Part shown: in pieces, positions 1 to 13,100 of the stretch
How positions within the stretch are numbered: position 1 is the stretch's first letter
Layout of the letters: each line of letters begins with the position of its first letter
Assembly (NCBI GenBank): GCA_027574665.1
Contig: CM050654.1
Span: forward strand, 43,421,722-43,485,721
Direction of reading: 5' to 3'
Origin: Rhynochetos jubatus
Lineage: Eukaryota; Chordata; Aves; Eurypygiformes; Rhynochetidae
Length of the DNA: 64,000 nt
Program-made: the position numbers and the translations under genes
The notes under the pieces: generated by a model
What the model was told of the DNA's origin: nothing
What the model saw: only the letters and a program-made list of their open reading frames with translations
Databases searched by the model: none

Positions 1-1789
1 GCCACCAAATGGCTCAGACTGCTAATAAAAGGGTATAGCATCAACCTTCAAGTAATCCAGACTCTGCATTGCATTGCACAGGGCGAATGTAGTGAGTGGT
101 GTAACATCTTTCTGAGCACACCCAGTAAATCCTCTTCTGATGATAGTGAAACTGAGGTGAAGAGTTCTAAAGTTTTGTATTGAACGGAGCTTACCCTACC
201 TACCTTTTCACTTGCTTTTAAGAAGAAAAGCATAACGGACTTGCTTAGTGGTTGTCATGATATATCCTGGCTGCAGGAGGGCTGTATGCTCTGTTCTCTA
301 CAGTCACACGGTCATCTTACTTGACCTATAAATTACAGTTGATTTGTGCATGACAAAAATACAGAATGCCTCCTTGAATGTAATGTCCACTTCACTCTTT
401 CTATGTGTTCTTGTTTGCTACCCAGGAAAAAAGGCAGCCACTGCTGCTGGGACAATCCGTGAGGTCCATTCCCAGCTGTCCTGTTTCTCTAGAGGAGGAC
501 ATGCCAAACAGATGGCGTTGGGAAGGGCAGCAGGCTGCCTCAGGCTGCTATAGACAAGATTTTTTTCCAAGTCCTGTAAGATTACGTTGGGCATACTGGT
601 GGAAGGTGACATGCCCATCAACAAAACCCAGCAGCCTTGCTCTCCTACCAGTTTGTGCTCAACTGCTTCTCTCTGCTTACAGCTCTTCCCAGCCCTTCTC
701 CCAATCACTAGTACTTTGCCCACCCCTTCTCTATGGAAAAGAATCAGGGAACAAAACCCCTCACAATCCAACCATGGAAAAACACATTGGAAAGCATGAA
801 TGGGAAACTGACTCAAGATTATTGCTAAACATAGGACCGTCCTGTAATTTAGAAATGCTATCTGGCTAGTTTCTAACCAGCCTGGCTGGTGTTACATGTC
901 CCAGAGCTCTTCAGGCATGCACACACTGAATCTGTAGGTGTTGTAGTCCTGTGCCAGTGTGGCTGGTTGTGTTTTCTGGTTTTTTGGGTCGTTTTTTTTT
1001 TTTCTTTTTTCCTCCCTTGAAGAACGCCTAACCTGCTACTACTGCACACCCCTTTATCTGAGTTGCAGCAATGCAATCTGGGGCACGCACTGTGATGCTG
1101 GGATTCAGGCAAGCTCTGTTGCAGACTGATGACAGACGGATATTGGATCTGTAAAATACTGAGTGGTGTGACTGCAGTGGTAGAAGCCTAGGCTCCATGG
1201 TAACAACCCAACATGTCTTCTTCAGAATCTGGCCCAGAAAACACAAGAGTGTGAGACCTCTGCCGTGTTCTGCAGTGGGCAGGGAAGCTGGGAACCAGCT
1301 TTGGTTTAGGACTGCCAGAGAATTTGCGAAGGCTTGGCATCTTCAGAATGTGGGAAGATTATCTCCTGATTTTGTAAGTCATGCAAAATCCTCCCCTCAA
1401 GTGAAAGGGTCTGCAAATGTCTAATATTTTCAAGAGGACAAAACTTAAGCCTGAAAACAGTTAAGATTTCCACTGCTCTGCAACTGAGGCGGCTTTTTCC
1501 AATATCCCCATCTCACCAAGTCCTTCAGGGAACTGAGATCAAATCCAGGCTACGCGTGGCTGTCCATGAGACAGTGGATTTATTTAAAAACAATACTGAA
1601 ACTAGGAAGCGTAGGCAGCACCGAGAAAAGTCAGCGCCTCTCCTTGCCGTTATGAGCTGAACGTTGAACGTGCAAGGAGACTCGCGCTGTGGCTTTTGGG
1701 CTGTGTCTCCACAGAAAAAGGAAGGAAATTGTGTCTTTAATATGAAGGGTTTCAGAGCTCCTCTCTGTTCCGCAGTGCCGTCAGTCGAA
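1..1789. other. Upstream intergenic DNA without recognised gene
   Basis: This is AT-balanced unique sequence with only short open frames that have no supporting splice signals or recognisable peptides. A T-rich homopolymer stretch lies near 990-1015. In mammals the neighbour upstream of MARCHF7 is BAZ2B, transcribed divergently, so the far edge could hold its 5' flank. I see no exon to support that. Confidence 0.5.
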
Positions 1790-1905
1790 GCCCCCCCAAC
1801 CTCAGGCGCCACGTCCGGCCGCCCCGCGGCACCACACGCCCGGCGCGCGCGCGCCCCGCCCCCTGCACCCCGCCTCCCGCGCCACGGGGCCGCTCCTGCC
1901 GCGGC

Positions 1906-1915
1906 TCTCGCGAGA
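1906..1915. promoter_or_regulatory. TCTCGCGAGA palindrome
   Basis: This is a perfect 10-bp palindrome of the CGCG element found in many TATA-less vertebrate promoters, reported to be bound by ZBTB33/KAISO-type and related factors. It lies about 60 bp upstream of the likely MARCHF7 start region, the usual place for such an element. Function here is inferred from motif and position. Confidence 0.6.
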
Positions 1916-1964
1916 GCGGCAGGGGCGTGGCGCGCGCGGTGATTGACAGCCGCGCGCTCGGCGC

Positions 1965-2083
1965 GGTCGCCATTGTGCGGAGGGCGAGGCGCTGGCCTGC
2001 GGTGGCGGCTCGTGGCCCGGCCCGGCCCGGCCCGGCTCGGCTCCTGCGGCGGCTCCGCACTCCCGCATGTCCGCGCCGTGAGA
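1965..2083 (+). other. MARCHF7: Candidate non-coding exon 1 of MARCHF7
   Basis: The proposed 5' UTR exon starts near the YY1-like GCCATTGTG and ends before GTGAGT at 2084-2089. An overlapping GTGAGA at 2078 is an alternative donor. The next acceptor in the gene is at 4007-4008, which would make an intron of about 1.9 kb. Both ends are inferred from motifs alone; transcript data would be needed to fix them. Confidence 0.35.
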
Positions 2084-2089
2084 GTGAGT

Positions 2090-4008
2090 GCAGCGCGCTG
2101 GCGCGGTCGGGACGGGGGAGGTGTCCCTGCGCGGCCCGGCTCGCGTCGGTGTGCGGGGCCGGGTCTGGCGGCTCCGCTCCGGGGCGGAGGGAACCATTTT
2201 GTGTCGGGCTGCGGTGGTTCCGCCGCAGGGCTCCGCGCTGTGCCCCCCTGTGCCCCCCGGCCTGCGCCTCCCTGCGAGGAGCCCAGGGCAGAGCGGCCGG
2301 CGCTGCCCTTCGGCCCCACTTTGGCGGTGACTTGGAGCGCGGGCCGGGGCCTGGGCGAGCCCAGCACTGGGGTGTAAACGTGAGCCGGGAAACTTCACGC
2401 GTTCCTGGTTTCGGGTTCCTGCTCCAAAGCTGGGCGAGGGAGAATCTCAGATTCCCGCACTGGCGATGTCTTTGACGAAGGCGACTTGGGTTGCTGGCGT
2501 CGGAAGCATGGTCTGGAAGCTGCAGTACTCCATTGTACAACTCAGTGCTCTAGTACATGAATGTAAACGTTTGCTTCAACTTGGAATGCTTTATGTTACA
2601 TATATTTTTTTAAACTAAACTAAAAAAAGATACTGCTTTCAAGATGGAGCGTTTCTTACAGGTTTACCTTGCGACCGGTGGTGTAAAGCTGGCAACTGAA
2701 CGGCTACCAGAACAGGGGTTGAAAGTCCTTCCCTTGAGGACGTTGTCCTCACTGTCCACCCGTGTGCTCAGCAGAGTTCTGGCCGAGCTGGCTTTTGCCA
2801 GATAGGATATGGAACGCTGCAGGACTTGCAGCTCAGGTGGACAGTGTTGGGTCTGTGAACTCGGAACTGCAGCCAGACGTGAGCTGGGTCAGGATTGATG
2901 GAGCAGCTTTTCGTGGACTGTTACTGATGAGCATGGCTGATGTGTGGAAAAAAAATGCTTCAGTGACTGATAGTGGTTTTTTTCTGATCTAGCTGTTCCC
3001 ATTCTCAGAAGGTTAGGCTACAATTAAAAGTGGTTAAATAAAGCAGATTGTCCTGCTGCTGCAAATGGCGTTACACCAATGGAGCCCTTGGCCATCTGGG
3101 TTAGGTTGGTAGCCACCATGCTAATCCTCTCACCACACCACTGAGAATACTGCAGTTCTTTGGCCTTTTGTGATTCAAGAGCTGCCTTTTGTGGTCTGAT
3201 TCTGCCTGTACCATTCCTGAGCCAGAAGTGTCTGAGAATGTTTGCAAACCAGGCAGCTAGTGTTCTGGAGTTCCAGAGCAGTATGGAATCAGCTATCCTT
3301 TCAGGGACTGGAATGACTACAGGATCATTTCTTGTGTGGAAAAGGCACCAGCATTTCTTTTGAAATACCTAGAAATAGTAAAAGAGGAAATAAACAATGA
3401 GCAACTCCAAGGTACATTTATATATACCTGTGAGACAGCATGTACTCTTTTGTGTACAGTGATTTTCATGGAGTTGTCCTTGGAGAAGCTCAATATTTCT
3501 TTGAGGCAGGTAGACTGCAAATGTATTTTTTTCACAGGAGGGTGAAGTTTCATAGTTTTGACCATGAAGAATAAGTCTGAATCTAGTTTCCTCAAGTGTT
3601 GAGATGCAGTTAATTAGCAAAAAAGTAATGTATAATTGAGGAAATCTGAGAACTCTTTTTCTTGACTCCTGGCTCGGTTTGTGTTGGTACTAGTGCTGCA
3701 GAGTTCTTAAGGGAGTTCCACTTGGAATGTAATCGCAAGAATATATTGCAATATAATAATAAGAATAGTAAAAATGGGCTATGTTTCTAGTTTTCTAACA
3801 CGTAATGGGAGGAGATGTAAAGAAGAGGTTACAAAACCTAGGGTAAGAACTGATTTCCCCCTCTTACTGACGCACAGTCAGACCACAGCGCTGTGTAAAT
3901 ATTTGTATGTGAGTCATGTTTTTATGATACACTCAGAATGACTTGTGCGTGTTTTGCATGTAGGTCCCTGCTTCTAAAAATAAAAATAATCAATGTGTCC
4001 TTATACAG
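2090..4008 (+). other. MARCHF7: MARCHF7 intron 1 (inferred)
   Basis: This stretch links the CpG island to the first coding exon. It contains unique AT-rich sequence, no recognisable repeat, and no open frame that matches a known protein. It ends in a polypyrimidine-poor acceptor, TTATACAG. Confidence 0.4.
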
Positions 4009-4165
4009 GATAGAAAGGATGGACTCAAAACCCTCAAGAATTCCTCGAAGGATATCTGTTCAGGCCTCCAGTTCTTCGCTTGGATCTAGAACCTTGACTG
4101 GAAACAATTTAGCTGGTGCATATAGTGCAAGAGAATCTTCACGGAGATTAGAATCTGGATACCAG
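4009..4165 (+). CDS. MARCHF7: MARCHF7 exon 2, first coding exon (ATG at 4019)
   Basis: The acceptor is TTATACAG and the donor CAG|GTAATG. The first ATG in the exon opens [15 protein letters not shown], which matches the start of vertebrate MARCHF7, so it is the chosen start. Forty-nine codons end in phase 0. Reading on past the donor reaches a stop at about 4196, as expected for an intron. Confidence 0.95.
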
Positions 4166-7100
4166 GTAATGTGTTTTGTCTCTTTCTGCAAATTATAAAT
4201 GAATTTCTTGTCTGTTTTTCACCAAGAAAAATCTTAAAACCCAGGAAAAACAAAAAAAGAAGTCACACCCAGGGCCTTGCATTTGTGAATGAAAAGGTCA
4301 GTTCTAAGATGCCAGGACTTGCTGGCAGGCCAGTGGCAATATTCTGCAGTGGGAACTGGTAGTTCTAGGTTTGCCATCTTTACCTGCACCTTTCAAAATC
4401 AGCTGTTGGAATGAAGGGCATCCTGATACCATGGGTCTGTTTTGGCACTAGTCACTGCGGTCTTAAACCTGGGTAAATGGGCTTTTCTGTTGAGGGAAGG
4501 TGAGGATTTTGGTTGAATTTTGCTGTGTACAGACCATTACGCTTCCTGTGTGGGTGATGCAAAAAGTGTGAACTGTGGTGCGGTTCTGAGCTGACATAGG
4601 TGGTACAGCTCTTGGTACCTGCGTTCCTGGCGTGCCATGGAGGTGAGGTAACCTCTGGGCTTCCATCGGCCTGCCATGGGCTGCATGTGGAGAGACAGCA
4701 CGGGGAAAGGTGTTGCTGCTTCTAAGGCAACATCTTACACTAGCCACATTGCTGTTGTGGGGAGGGAAGCCATGCTCAGCAGTAAGTCACTTCACAGGCA
4801 CTTTCACTTTAAAAGTGTGAGAAGGGGAGTAGAGATTAAGTTACTTCAGAAGTTATTTTGGGGCACTTGGAAACGACATTGGCTGTTTGGCTCAAATCTC
4901 CTATTATTTTGGTTCAGCTCCTGTCAGCAGTTCTCACCTCAGGATTGGACCCAGAAGTGTAAGTCTTGGTCTTTGAAATCGCAGGAACTTAACTCTGATT
5001 AGATATTCGTATGTTTTGATACAATGGTTGGAGTCTGGTGCCTGCTGAGAAGCTATCTAGGACGTGGTATAACTGTATTATGTAATGCCTTTTCCAGAAA
5101 CGATTTTACAAGAAATAGCACATTCATGATTTGTGGCACAATTACAAGTATATGCGTGATGTTCGCCATACCTAGCGCACATGTGTTTATTAGTATATGG
5201 GCTGTAGGGAGTGTCTAAGGGTAGTCTTCAGACATTTTTGCTTTTTGGATTCCTGTATGTTTATTACACGTTTACAGATTTGTTAAATTCCGCTGTCTGC
5301 TCAGCACAACCAAATCAGATAGTCTTACTGGTTCTGTAGGGGTTTATGGACCCACGCAGTCTACACATCACACTGAAAGCTGCTGATGAGAAGATGAGTC
5401 TTGAGTTTTACTGTTGCTCTGAAGTTGGATGTGTTCCTGCTGTTCCGAAATGGTAACACACGAGTTCTGTACTTCACGTGATTTCATTTCCTACCTGAGC
5501 TGCAGTGTGTTCACCGCTCTGCCTGTTACCTTGTGACCATTGTCTGTTGAGACAAGGGCTGCTTCTCTGAGGAATGAGCTTTAGGACACTTTCCAGTTAA
5601 AACAGAGGGGAAAATAATTGTATAGCAGATTTGTACCACTCCTTTCCACCCTAATTCATAGAATGTAGCCTGAGAGCTTGTTACACAAGACTAGTGCTTA
5701 GTGATAAAAGCGTGGGCAAGCTCCCTCTCGTGACGGACGTGGGTATGTCCAGAGCAGGTAGGAACCAATGCCATCGGTGCTTGCAGGTGAAGATGGCAAG
5801 GGGCTGGGGCAAGAGAAACAAATAGTCTAAATAGGATTAAGTCCAGTCAGATAGGAATGGAATGGGAAGGTCTTTTCACTTTGTTCAGCTATTAAGAGCT
5901 GCTTCAGTTCCAAATAATGTCAAAGATTTGTCATTTAGAAAAAAAAACCTCTATGGCTGTGAGTACACAGAAGAAAGAGAACTTGGAGATGTGGCTTTTG
6001 ACTATCAAGGCATTACTGCAGCTGAGCCTACTTGGTTATTGTCGAGCTGAGCTTCTGGAGACTGGGCAGTCAGACTTGGAGTATTTGGGTTTGACTAGGG
6101 CTGGGGAAAAAAAAAAGGTTTCTATCGGGTGTGTTTGTTCTCCTTCCCCTTCCCTTTTTTCCATGCAGGTAAGGATTCTTGTATGTCACACACCTTTGAA
6201 ATCGGTCTGGGTAGTAGCGTCTGCTCATCTGAGGAGGCGTAGCGAGCAGGTTAGTTGTTAGTCTGATGTGTGTGACACAGCATTGATGCCGGGTGACTTC
6301 AGTACAGAAGTCAAGTTAGTGTAATGGTGTGAGCAAACAATCTCTGCTGTATGATACAACATTGTTAACCATTTCCAGAGAAATGAAGTGGGTGTTTCTG
6401 TGTGGGTTTGTGGGTTTTTGGGGCTTTTTTTGGTAATGGAGCAATAGGGTCAAGTGTAATGTATAAAATCGTTTGGAATGTTTTCCCGATCACATCTTTC
6501 TGCTGCTGGAAATAGACACCAAAACCAGAATACCTTATGTAATGATTTGTGTTAACTTCTGCCAGGGGACATTAAAAGGTCTGCAGATGAACTGAAGGAA
6601 GAAAGCAAACTGAGCTTTGTCTCCGTTTCAGACAGAGCAGTTAGGTTGAGCTTTCTTGACATCATGCCTGATAATCTACTTTTTCTTACAGCCACTTTTT
6701 TGATACCCAGAGTGTTGCTTTTTTTCGTTCTATTTTGGCCTTGGGACATCTTTCAGAGAAACGAGCACAGCACAGAGATGACGCAGCTTCCAAAAGCTAT
6801 GGTGGCGTTGGAACAGTAGATGGTGCAGTTCCATTCGCTGCCTTTCCGTGCTGTGCTGGTGTGAGGGTGTTGTTTGTGAGTTAAGGTCTGTCCTGCGGTG
6901 ATCCAGACATGTACTCTGACGTTCTCAGATCTTCAGACTCTAGCAGCTGGAGAAAAGACAGGTTTTTCAAGGTTGGTTCAGTGTGCTGCTATGGCTCATG
7001 TCAAGGAAGTTTTGTGTTTATCTTAAAGTAAAAGGTTGTATAGTCTCGTGCCCTTGGGCAGATTGTCCATATATGAGAGAACTTACTGGCTGGTACCTTT

Positions 7101-10100
7101 ATTTTCAGGTTTAATTTTGCTTATGAGAGTGGTGAGCATGAATATTCTTCAACATTTTAATCCTAATACAGCTCTAAGAAACGGTGACAGAAACTACTGT
7201 AGTTGTAGTATTAATAGTTCATAGAAAAAGGATGGACAAATAATCAGTTAGAACTCAGCTGTAACAAAGTGGTTGACCTCTGTTAATTCTGTTTTACTAA
7301 TTTCAACAATTATTCTGTGGAGAAAATAAAATTGCAATGTCTTTGCTTAATTATCACCTATTCACTGAAATTCAGTGAAACCAGCAGTGTATATCTTCAT
7401 CCCTTAAGTTACCTTTAAGGTAGCTGGATCGGTGTATTCAGCAGTCCCCATCTGCTTATTAGAAACTTGCCTGTGTAGCCAGGGTGGAGGTTGGAGCTCC
7501 TGAGTTTCTTGGCAGAGCAAACCCAAAAAGAACAGGTACAGTTATGGCCCTGCAGACATCAGACTTCAGATAAAGTGAGCACTTAGTTCTGGGGTGACGC
7601 GCAGGCTGGTTATTTGCAGGACTGCTTTGCTGAGGTGTCTTAGTTCCTGATGTGTATCCAGCTGGGGATTCAGTGTCTGTGCTGAGATTGGCTCCTGGAA
7701 CTATTTACTTTGTTTCTGAAGCCCAAAGTGCTTTTGTCCCCAGTGCTGTTCACTGCTTCATGGTGGTCTTCAACAGGAGTGGTTTATAAGAAACTGAGAG
7801 ACACGAAAGTTTCAGTTTTGTAGTGAAAAATGGAAATGTATGTAATTGGCATGAATCATGACTAAGTAGCAAGCCTTCCCTACAAGCAGCACAGTGATGG
7901 ATTATTAGAACAGGCTGCAGAGAAGTACAAAGCATAAGCAGTGGTAAAAGGAGGTGTTTAAGACTCGGAGGAGATAGCGTGTAATTGCCAGTAGCGTGGT
8001 GTATTGCGGAATAGCAGCTTCATGGCATGCTTTACAGTTGTTGTCCCATCTGTTACCCTAGGACAGGTTGCACTCTTGTGTAAAAATAATTACCTGCGAA
8101 TAGGCCCAGAACACGATTTTTTTTTTTCTCCCTCCTCTTTGCACCCACTCTTTCCTGTATTAGAGTGATGAGCATGGCAAGATAGAGCTTCCCTCAGTCG
8201 CCAGGCAGCCACTTCTGCTGGGGCACTGTTGCTGTCGCGGAGGCTCTTCACACGTGGGGGGTTTGTTACTGAACGCTCGACAGTGAGGCCCTTCGTTCTG
8301 CCCTGTTGCTGGGGTAGCTGAGTTGGAACAAGGCTTCAGAAGCCTTGCACTTCAACTTTTTACTGTCCACAGTCAGGAGGACAGAGAAAAGAGGTGATAA
8401 TTGCTGGGCAGTAGTTAAAAAAGTATTTGTCTTTTGCCAGTGACTCTCTCTCAAGCCTTTTCCGCTTCTGCTTGCCTATCCCTTGAAGTTTCTCATGAAA
8501 GGTTTCCAGATTTGTTAGTACCTCCCTTCCCTGTGTTTTCAGTATTGAGATCAGATGTTAGTTCTTTGTGGGTTACAACGTGCATATCGTAAGAATGTTG
8601 TTCTCCAGGAATCCAGTGTACTGAATGGTTCCAGCAGAGACTGGGGGATCGGAGAGAGAGACGCCCGTGAGACTCCCTGGAAGCTTACTACATCCTCTCC
8701 AACTCGCTATTCAGGGACACTTGAGCATCCGCATTCTGGAAGATTTTTGGGAAGCAGAAGCAGATTGGTGAGAATCATTAATGTCTAATATTTAAACAAA
8801 AAAACCCCCACCCCAGCAGGGCTTCACCTCGGCCTTCCTAGCGTGCAGAGCTGCCAGCAGGGCTCCCTGTAATGTTATGGGACAAGTAGATCTTCCAGAG
8901 CTAGGATGGAGGGAAGGCAAGAACATAGTGATGTGAAGAACTTACTCCAGGGCTGAAAATAATAATGCCTAATATTTTTACAAAAAAAAAAGTCTGAAGT
9001 GAGAGTGGCTCTGCAGGTATCCATGGAAAAAGAGAACAGGAGGGGGTGACTTGATTCCTGTATATGTTACATTCCTACAGATGACAAAATTCATGTTACT
9101 TATACTCTGCTTGTTCCGTCACGTGTTTCTGGAGGGTGTTTTGTAGATGGTACCAGCTTTGTGAGTTAACACCATGTTTATAGTTTTGGAGACTGTTGTA
9201 GTTTCATGACAAGCTTGTTCTACCACTCCGCCCCGCCCCCCCCCGGTGAGGAAGGGTCGGAGGAACAAACCGAGGAAAAGCCCGTAGGAGTTGAGATAAG
9301 AACTATTTAATGATATAAATGAAACTTAGGGAGTTACTAACAATGCTAGTGCTAATGAGTAATTTAAGGAACAGAGGAAGGGGGTAGAACAAATGATACA
9401 GGATCCCGCCCCATGAAGGGAAAAAAGGAAAGAAAACCCACCCGAAGGGAGCAAACCCCCCACGAAACCGCCCGGGGGGGCTGAGAGACTAAGAGGGAGA
9501 AAAAAAACTTTCAAACCCCAACTCCCAGACCGATCTGCCTGGCAAGACGCTGGCTCTGCCCGGAGCACCAACCACTCGCAGTGAGGTCCCACAACAAACA
9601 AACCCCAAGCCCCCTCGGCCAGAAGCCCCCTTAGACCCTTCCCCTTCCCAGGGTCATGCCCAACCACAAGCCTTTCCACCCATATCCCCACCCCCTCCCC
9701 GCCGGTCCTGCAGTGCCGCGGGCCCCGGGCTGGCACCGCCTATGCAGCTGGATGTGTTATGGGGTGAAGCAAAACATAGACCAGCCGGTGCAAAGCTAAG
9801 ACAGAGACGCACTTCAGAAAGTGTCAGTGTGGAGGAGCAGTTCACGGTGTGACCGTGCTCGCATACGTGCTGCGTGTGGCATGCTGGGCAGGGCAAGGGC
9901 GGGGAGCTGTCGCCTGCTGCAGGACCCAGGGCTAAGGCCCTAACGGTCTGAACTGAGTTCCAGTACGTGCCTGCCCAACCCTCCGTGGAGTTTGCTGCTT
10001 GGACATGCCGAGACGCTGGAGACTGAGAATACAACCCTTTCAGTTGCAGTAGAAAAGCGGAAAACAGCGATGAGTCCTGGTGGGGAGGTAGTGAACAAGG

Positions 10101-13100
10101 GAAAATTCTGCTTGTTTTCCCACTGAAAGATGTTAGGGGAGTTGAGAGCGCTCTCATCTTGTGTAGGTGTTTGCTTTCTTACTATGACTGGGATGTGAAG
10201 GTACTTGGAAGTGAGAGGGTGGTAGGGAGGGACTGGTGCGAAGATGCTGGCCTTCGGGGGCAGTCATGGCAGGTGTTGCTACACAGTGGAAATGCAGACG
10301 GAGGCTGTGGTAGCAAGTAGCCTACATACCTAGTTAGTTTGATGCTGTAGACTTTTCAAAATGATACCTTTTTCCCATGAAAGTTAATTTTTCTCTTAAA
10401 TTAAGTTCTAATGCAAGTCAGTGTTGTAGAAAACACTCTTGTTCCACTTATCAAATAGCAAATGATTAAACCAATTTAGAGGTGCTTCATGAGGATCATG
10501 AACCTGGCTCTGTACTTGGTTTGTGACATTAGTTTCTGTGTCTCCCCACCTGTTTTTTATGATGGAATAAGAGAAATACTTAAATTCTTCCTGGTTTTAA
10601 AGAGTAAAAAGTAGTGGCATAAGCTCAATAGAAAATAGAACAAAATGAAAGTAAACCTCAACTGTAACATCTACTCCAACTTGGTTGATCCTTAAAGGAT
10701 CTTGGGTTTAGATGCTTTCTAGGAGGACAAACAGCTCAATGGAGCTTCTTGATTGAGGTCAACTTTCTTATATCAAACAGGAAAATCAGAACATTTCAAA
10801 TAGAAAATGAATGCATGGCTGCAAGTAAGCCCACCAATAGTTTGATTGGCAATCCCTTTTTTTAGTACTGGGTTTTGAATGCTGTTTTACCTCGGTGCTG
10901 TACACTGCGGAAGTGCGTTTGTACCCATTCTTTACTCTGAACTGTTTCAGTTGCTCTTGAGCATAATGTAATCAAAACATCTGGTCTCAGCAGAAGCGAG
11001 AGCTGACTTCTTAGCTAAGTGTATTTCAGGTTGGTAAAAAATCTGAGTTAGTTAAACTGTTAAATAACATAATGAAGCTGACCAGTTGGGGCCATTTCCG
11101 GACAGCAAAATTATCAATTAAGTTTCCATGGAGATCTGTAAAGCTATACTTGATCATGTTTATAGCATCATACAAGGCAGGAATACCGTTTCCCCCTGTA
11201 AGCCACATCTGTCTATAAAGGAAAAATAATGCTGATTATAATAGAAACCAGCTTTTGTGGTAGGACTGTCTTGAGTAAACCTGGGAATCCTGATCAAGAG
11301 CACAAGCATAAATGCTACATTATCTTTAAATAAAAAGGCTTTGTATCTTAAAGTTGTTCAATGCTTTTGAGTCTTACATGATGTGCACTTTTGTTCAGTG
11401 TAAGGACATCTAAAATACTGTCTGTAATTTTTTTTTTATGTTATTTCAGTCTACGTCTTCCTCTCATTTTACATCGGGGTGTTATGGTGAGTCTGAGAGA
11501 ACTCAGGGACCATATTCAAGACTGCATAGCCAGCAGCGAGATAGTGACTCAAAGAGACCTAAGCTGTCTTGTACACCTACCTCTTCTGTGGGAAGTAATG
11601 GCTTGACTGCCTTTTCAGGTGAGAGGTTGATTACTAGAGCTGAGTTACAAGAAAATTGTCTGACTAGCAATATCAGGTTTTGTCAAGTTTTAAAAGACTT
11701 GCTTTGAAGCATTATGCTTGTATTCTTAAATATGAAAAACCTGTGCCTGCCAGAAGAGTATCCTCACACTGACAGCAGTATCCAAAATGCTGAGAATGCT
11801 GCTAACATGGTCTTTTGAAAGCTCAGTTGTACTTATGTCATTTCACATTCATTACCTGTACCTATGGCATTTGCAGTAAAGCTGAACTTCCTGGCTCAAA
11901 TAGGACTGAGTTGGTTAAGATTTCAAGGAAAGCATGAGTGTAGCTGCTGTTATTTGGTGAGTCAGATTGTGTTGGTAAACCTGCGTGTGCCACGGACAGC
12001 AGAAAGGAAATCTTTACCTTATTTGGCCCTGTGTTCCAAGATGCAGGGTGTCGGGGCAGGAAGAAAGGCTGCTTCTTCAGCAGCACCCAAACTCACTCTG
12101 CAGACCAGGCAAAAGTGAACGCTCCACACTAGGAGCTCTTTCAGGAAATGCTAAGATTTTCATTGCAGCTGTAAATAAGTGTGTGATACTTGGATAGATG
12201 CAAGTTAAACAATATGCTAATGGAAGTCTAAAGGTCAGGAAATAACGGTCAGAACTTTACACTGAAAATGTTCCAGAAATATCTTGAAACAGGCCGTCGG
12301 ATCCATTCCGATTAGCCTTGGGAGAATGGATCCATCTTCTTGTATCACCTTATGGAACCACACAGCCACCCAAATAAAAGGTTAACAAGTCTTGCTTAAG
12401 GCCTAGTACTGGTGATTCTTTCTTTTTGTTAATAAAATGACCCCCATTAACACTTTTCATTATGCTGTAGGACTACCTGTCTGTCCATTTCTAGACTGGT
12501 TGGTTATCACATTGCTGACCAGTGAATGCTTCAGCTGGGATTTATAAGTTAGCAGTAAAACAAAACCAGAGTGGATTTTTCAGAGCCACTGAAGAACACT
12601 TTTTTTGGAACAAGAGTTTTGCTCACAGCTGAAGTATGTACAGTTCCCTGTGCAGTTGTTGGAGTGGTTAGCAAAAAACAAGATGCCTTTTTAAACTGAA
12701 GTGTTTCACTGTGCAGTATGAGCAACAACAGTATTAGTCATGGTCCTTAAAGTTGTGTCTAAGCTGCGTTTAAGCTTCAGCCATCTTTCTTGAAAATGAA
12801 TTCTAGGAGCATGTGAGAAACGTCAGTAGAATGGCAGCCTTTACTGAGTCTTAAGCTGCTCTTTCACCCTACTGTGAAGCCATATTTAATAACTAGTTAC
12901 CATTAAAAAGCAAGATGCTATTTCTCTTCCTCCTCCTGTCCTGTATGAGTGGTACTGGGTCTGAGTCCTCACAAAAGTATTCCTTTTTCCTGCACTACCT
13001 TTCAGAACTAAATCTTTGCCAGATGAAGTAAGTGCTGGCATCAGCAGAGTGCTACTTACTCTTGGCTTGGTTAGCAGTTGCCCACTTGACCAGCTTAGTG

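Larger units (their letters stand above)
1790..2390 (+). promoter_or_regulatory. MARCHF7: CpG-island promoter of MARCHF7
   Basis: The sequence becomes abruptly very GC- and CpG-rich between about 1790 and 2390, after AT-balanced flanks. It has GC-box/KLF-like elements (for example GGGCGTGG near 1922) and no TATA box. A YY1-like GCCATTGTG lies near 1969, where a TATA-less start site would be plausible. The island sits about 2 kb upstream of the first coding exon of a + strand gene, as expected for a broadly expressed gene with a non-coding first exon. Long open frames across the island on both strands are a by-product of high GC and are not annotated. The exact transcription start is inferred. 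Confidence 0.8.
4166..11449 (+). other. MARCHF7: MARCHF7 intron between exons 2 and 3 (7.3 kb)
   Basis: This is the largest intron. It holds the candidate cassette exon at 8609-8767 and a solo-LTR-like block at 9194-9776. The remainder is unique AT-rich sequence with only short open frames that lack splice context. No RNA gene was recognised. Confidence 0.8.

Noticed and set aside
1525-2540. Long minus- and plus-strand frames over the CpG island
   Set aside because: They result from high GC content. No splice support or known protein, and the frames overlap each other extensively.
3938-4362. Extension of MARCHF7 exon 2 beyond 4165, or coding at 4171-4362
   Set aside because: The extension lacks similarity to MARCHF7, whereas the GTAATG donor at 4166 joins in phase to the conserved exon 3 sequence.
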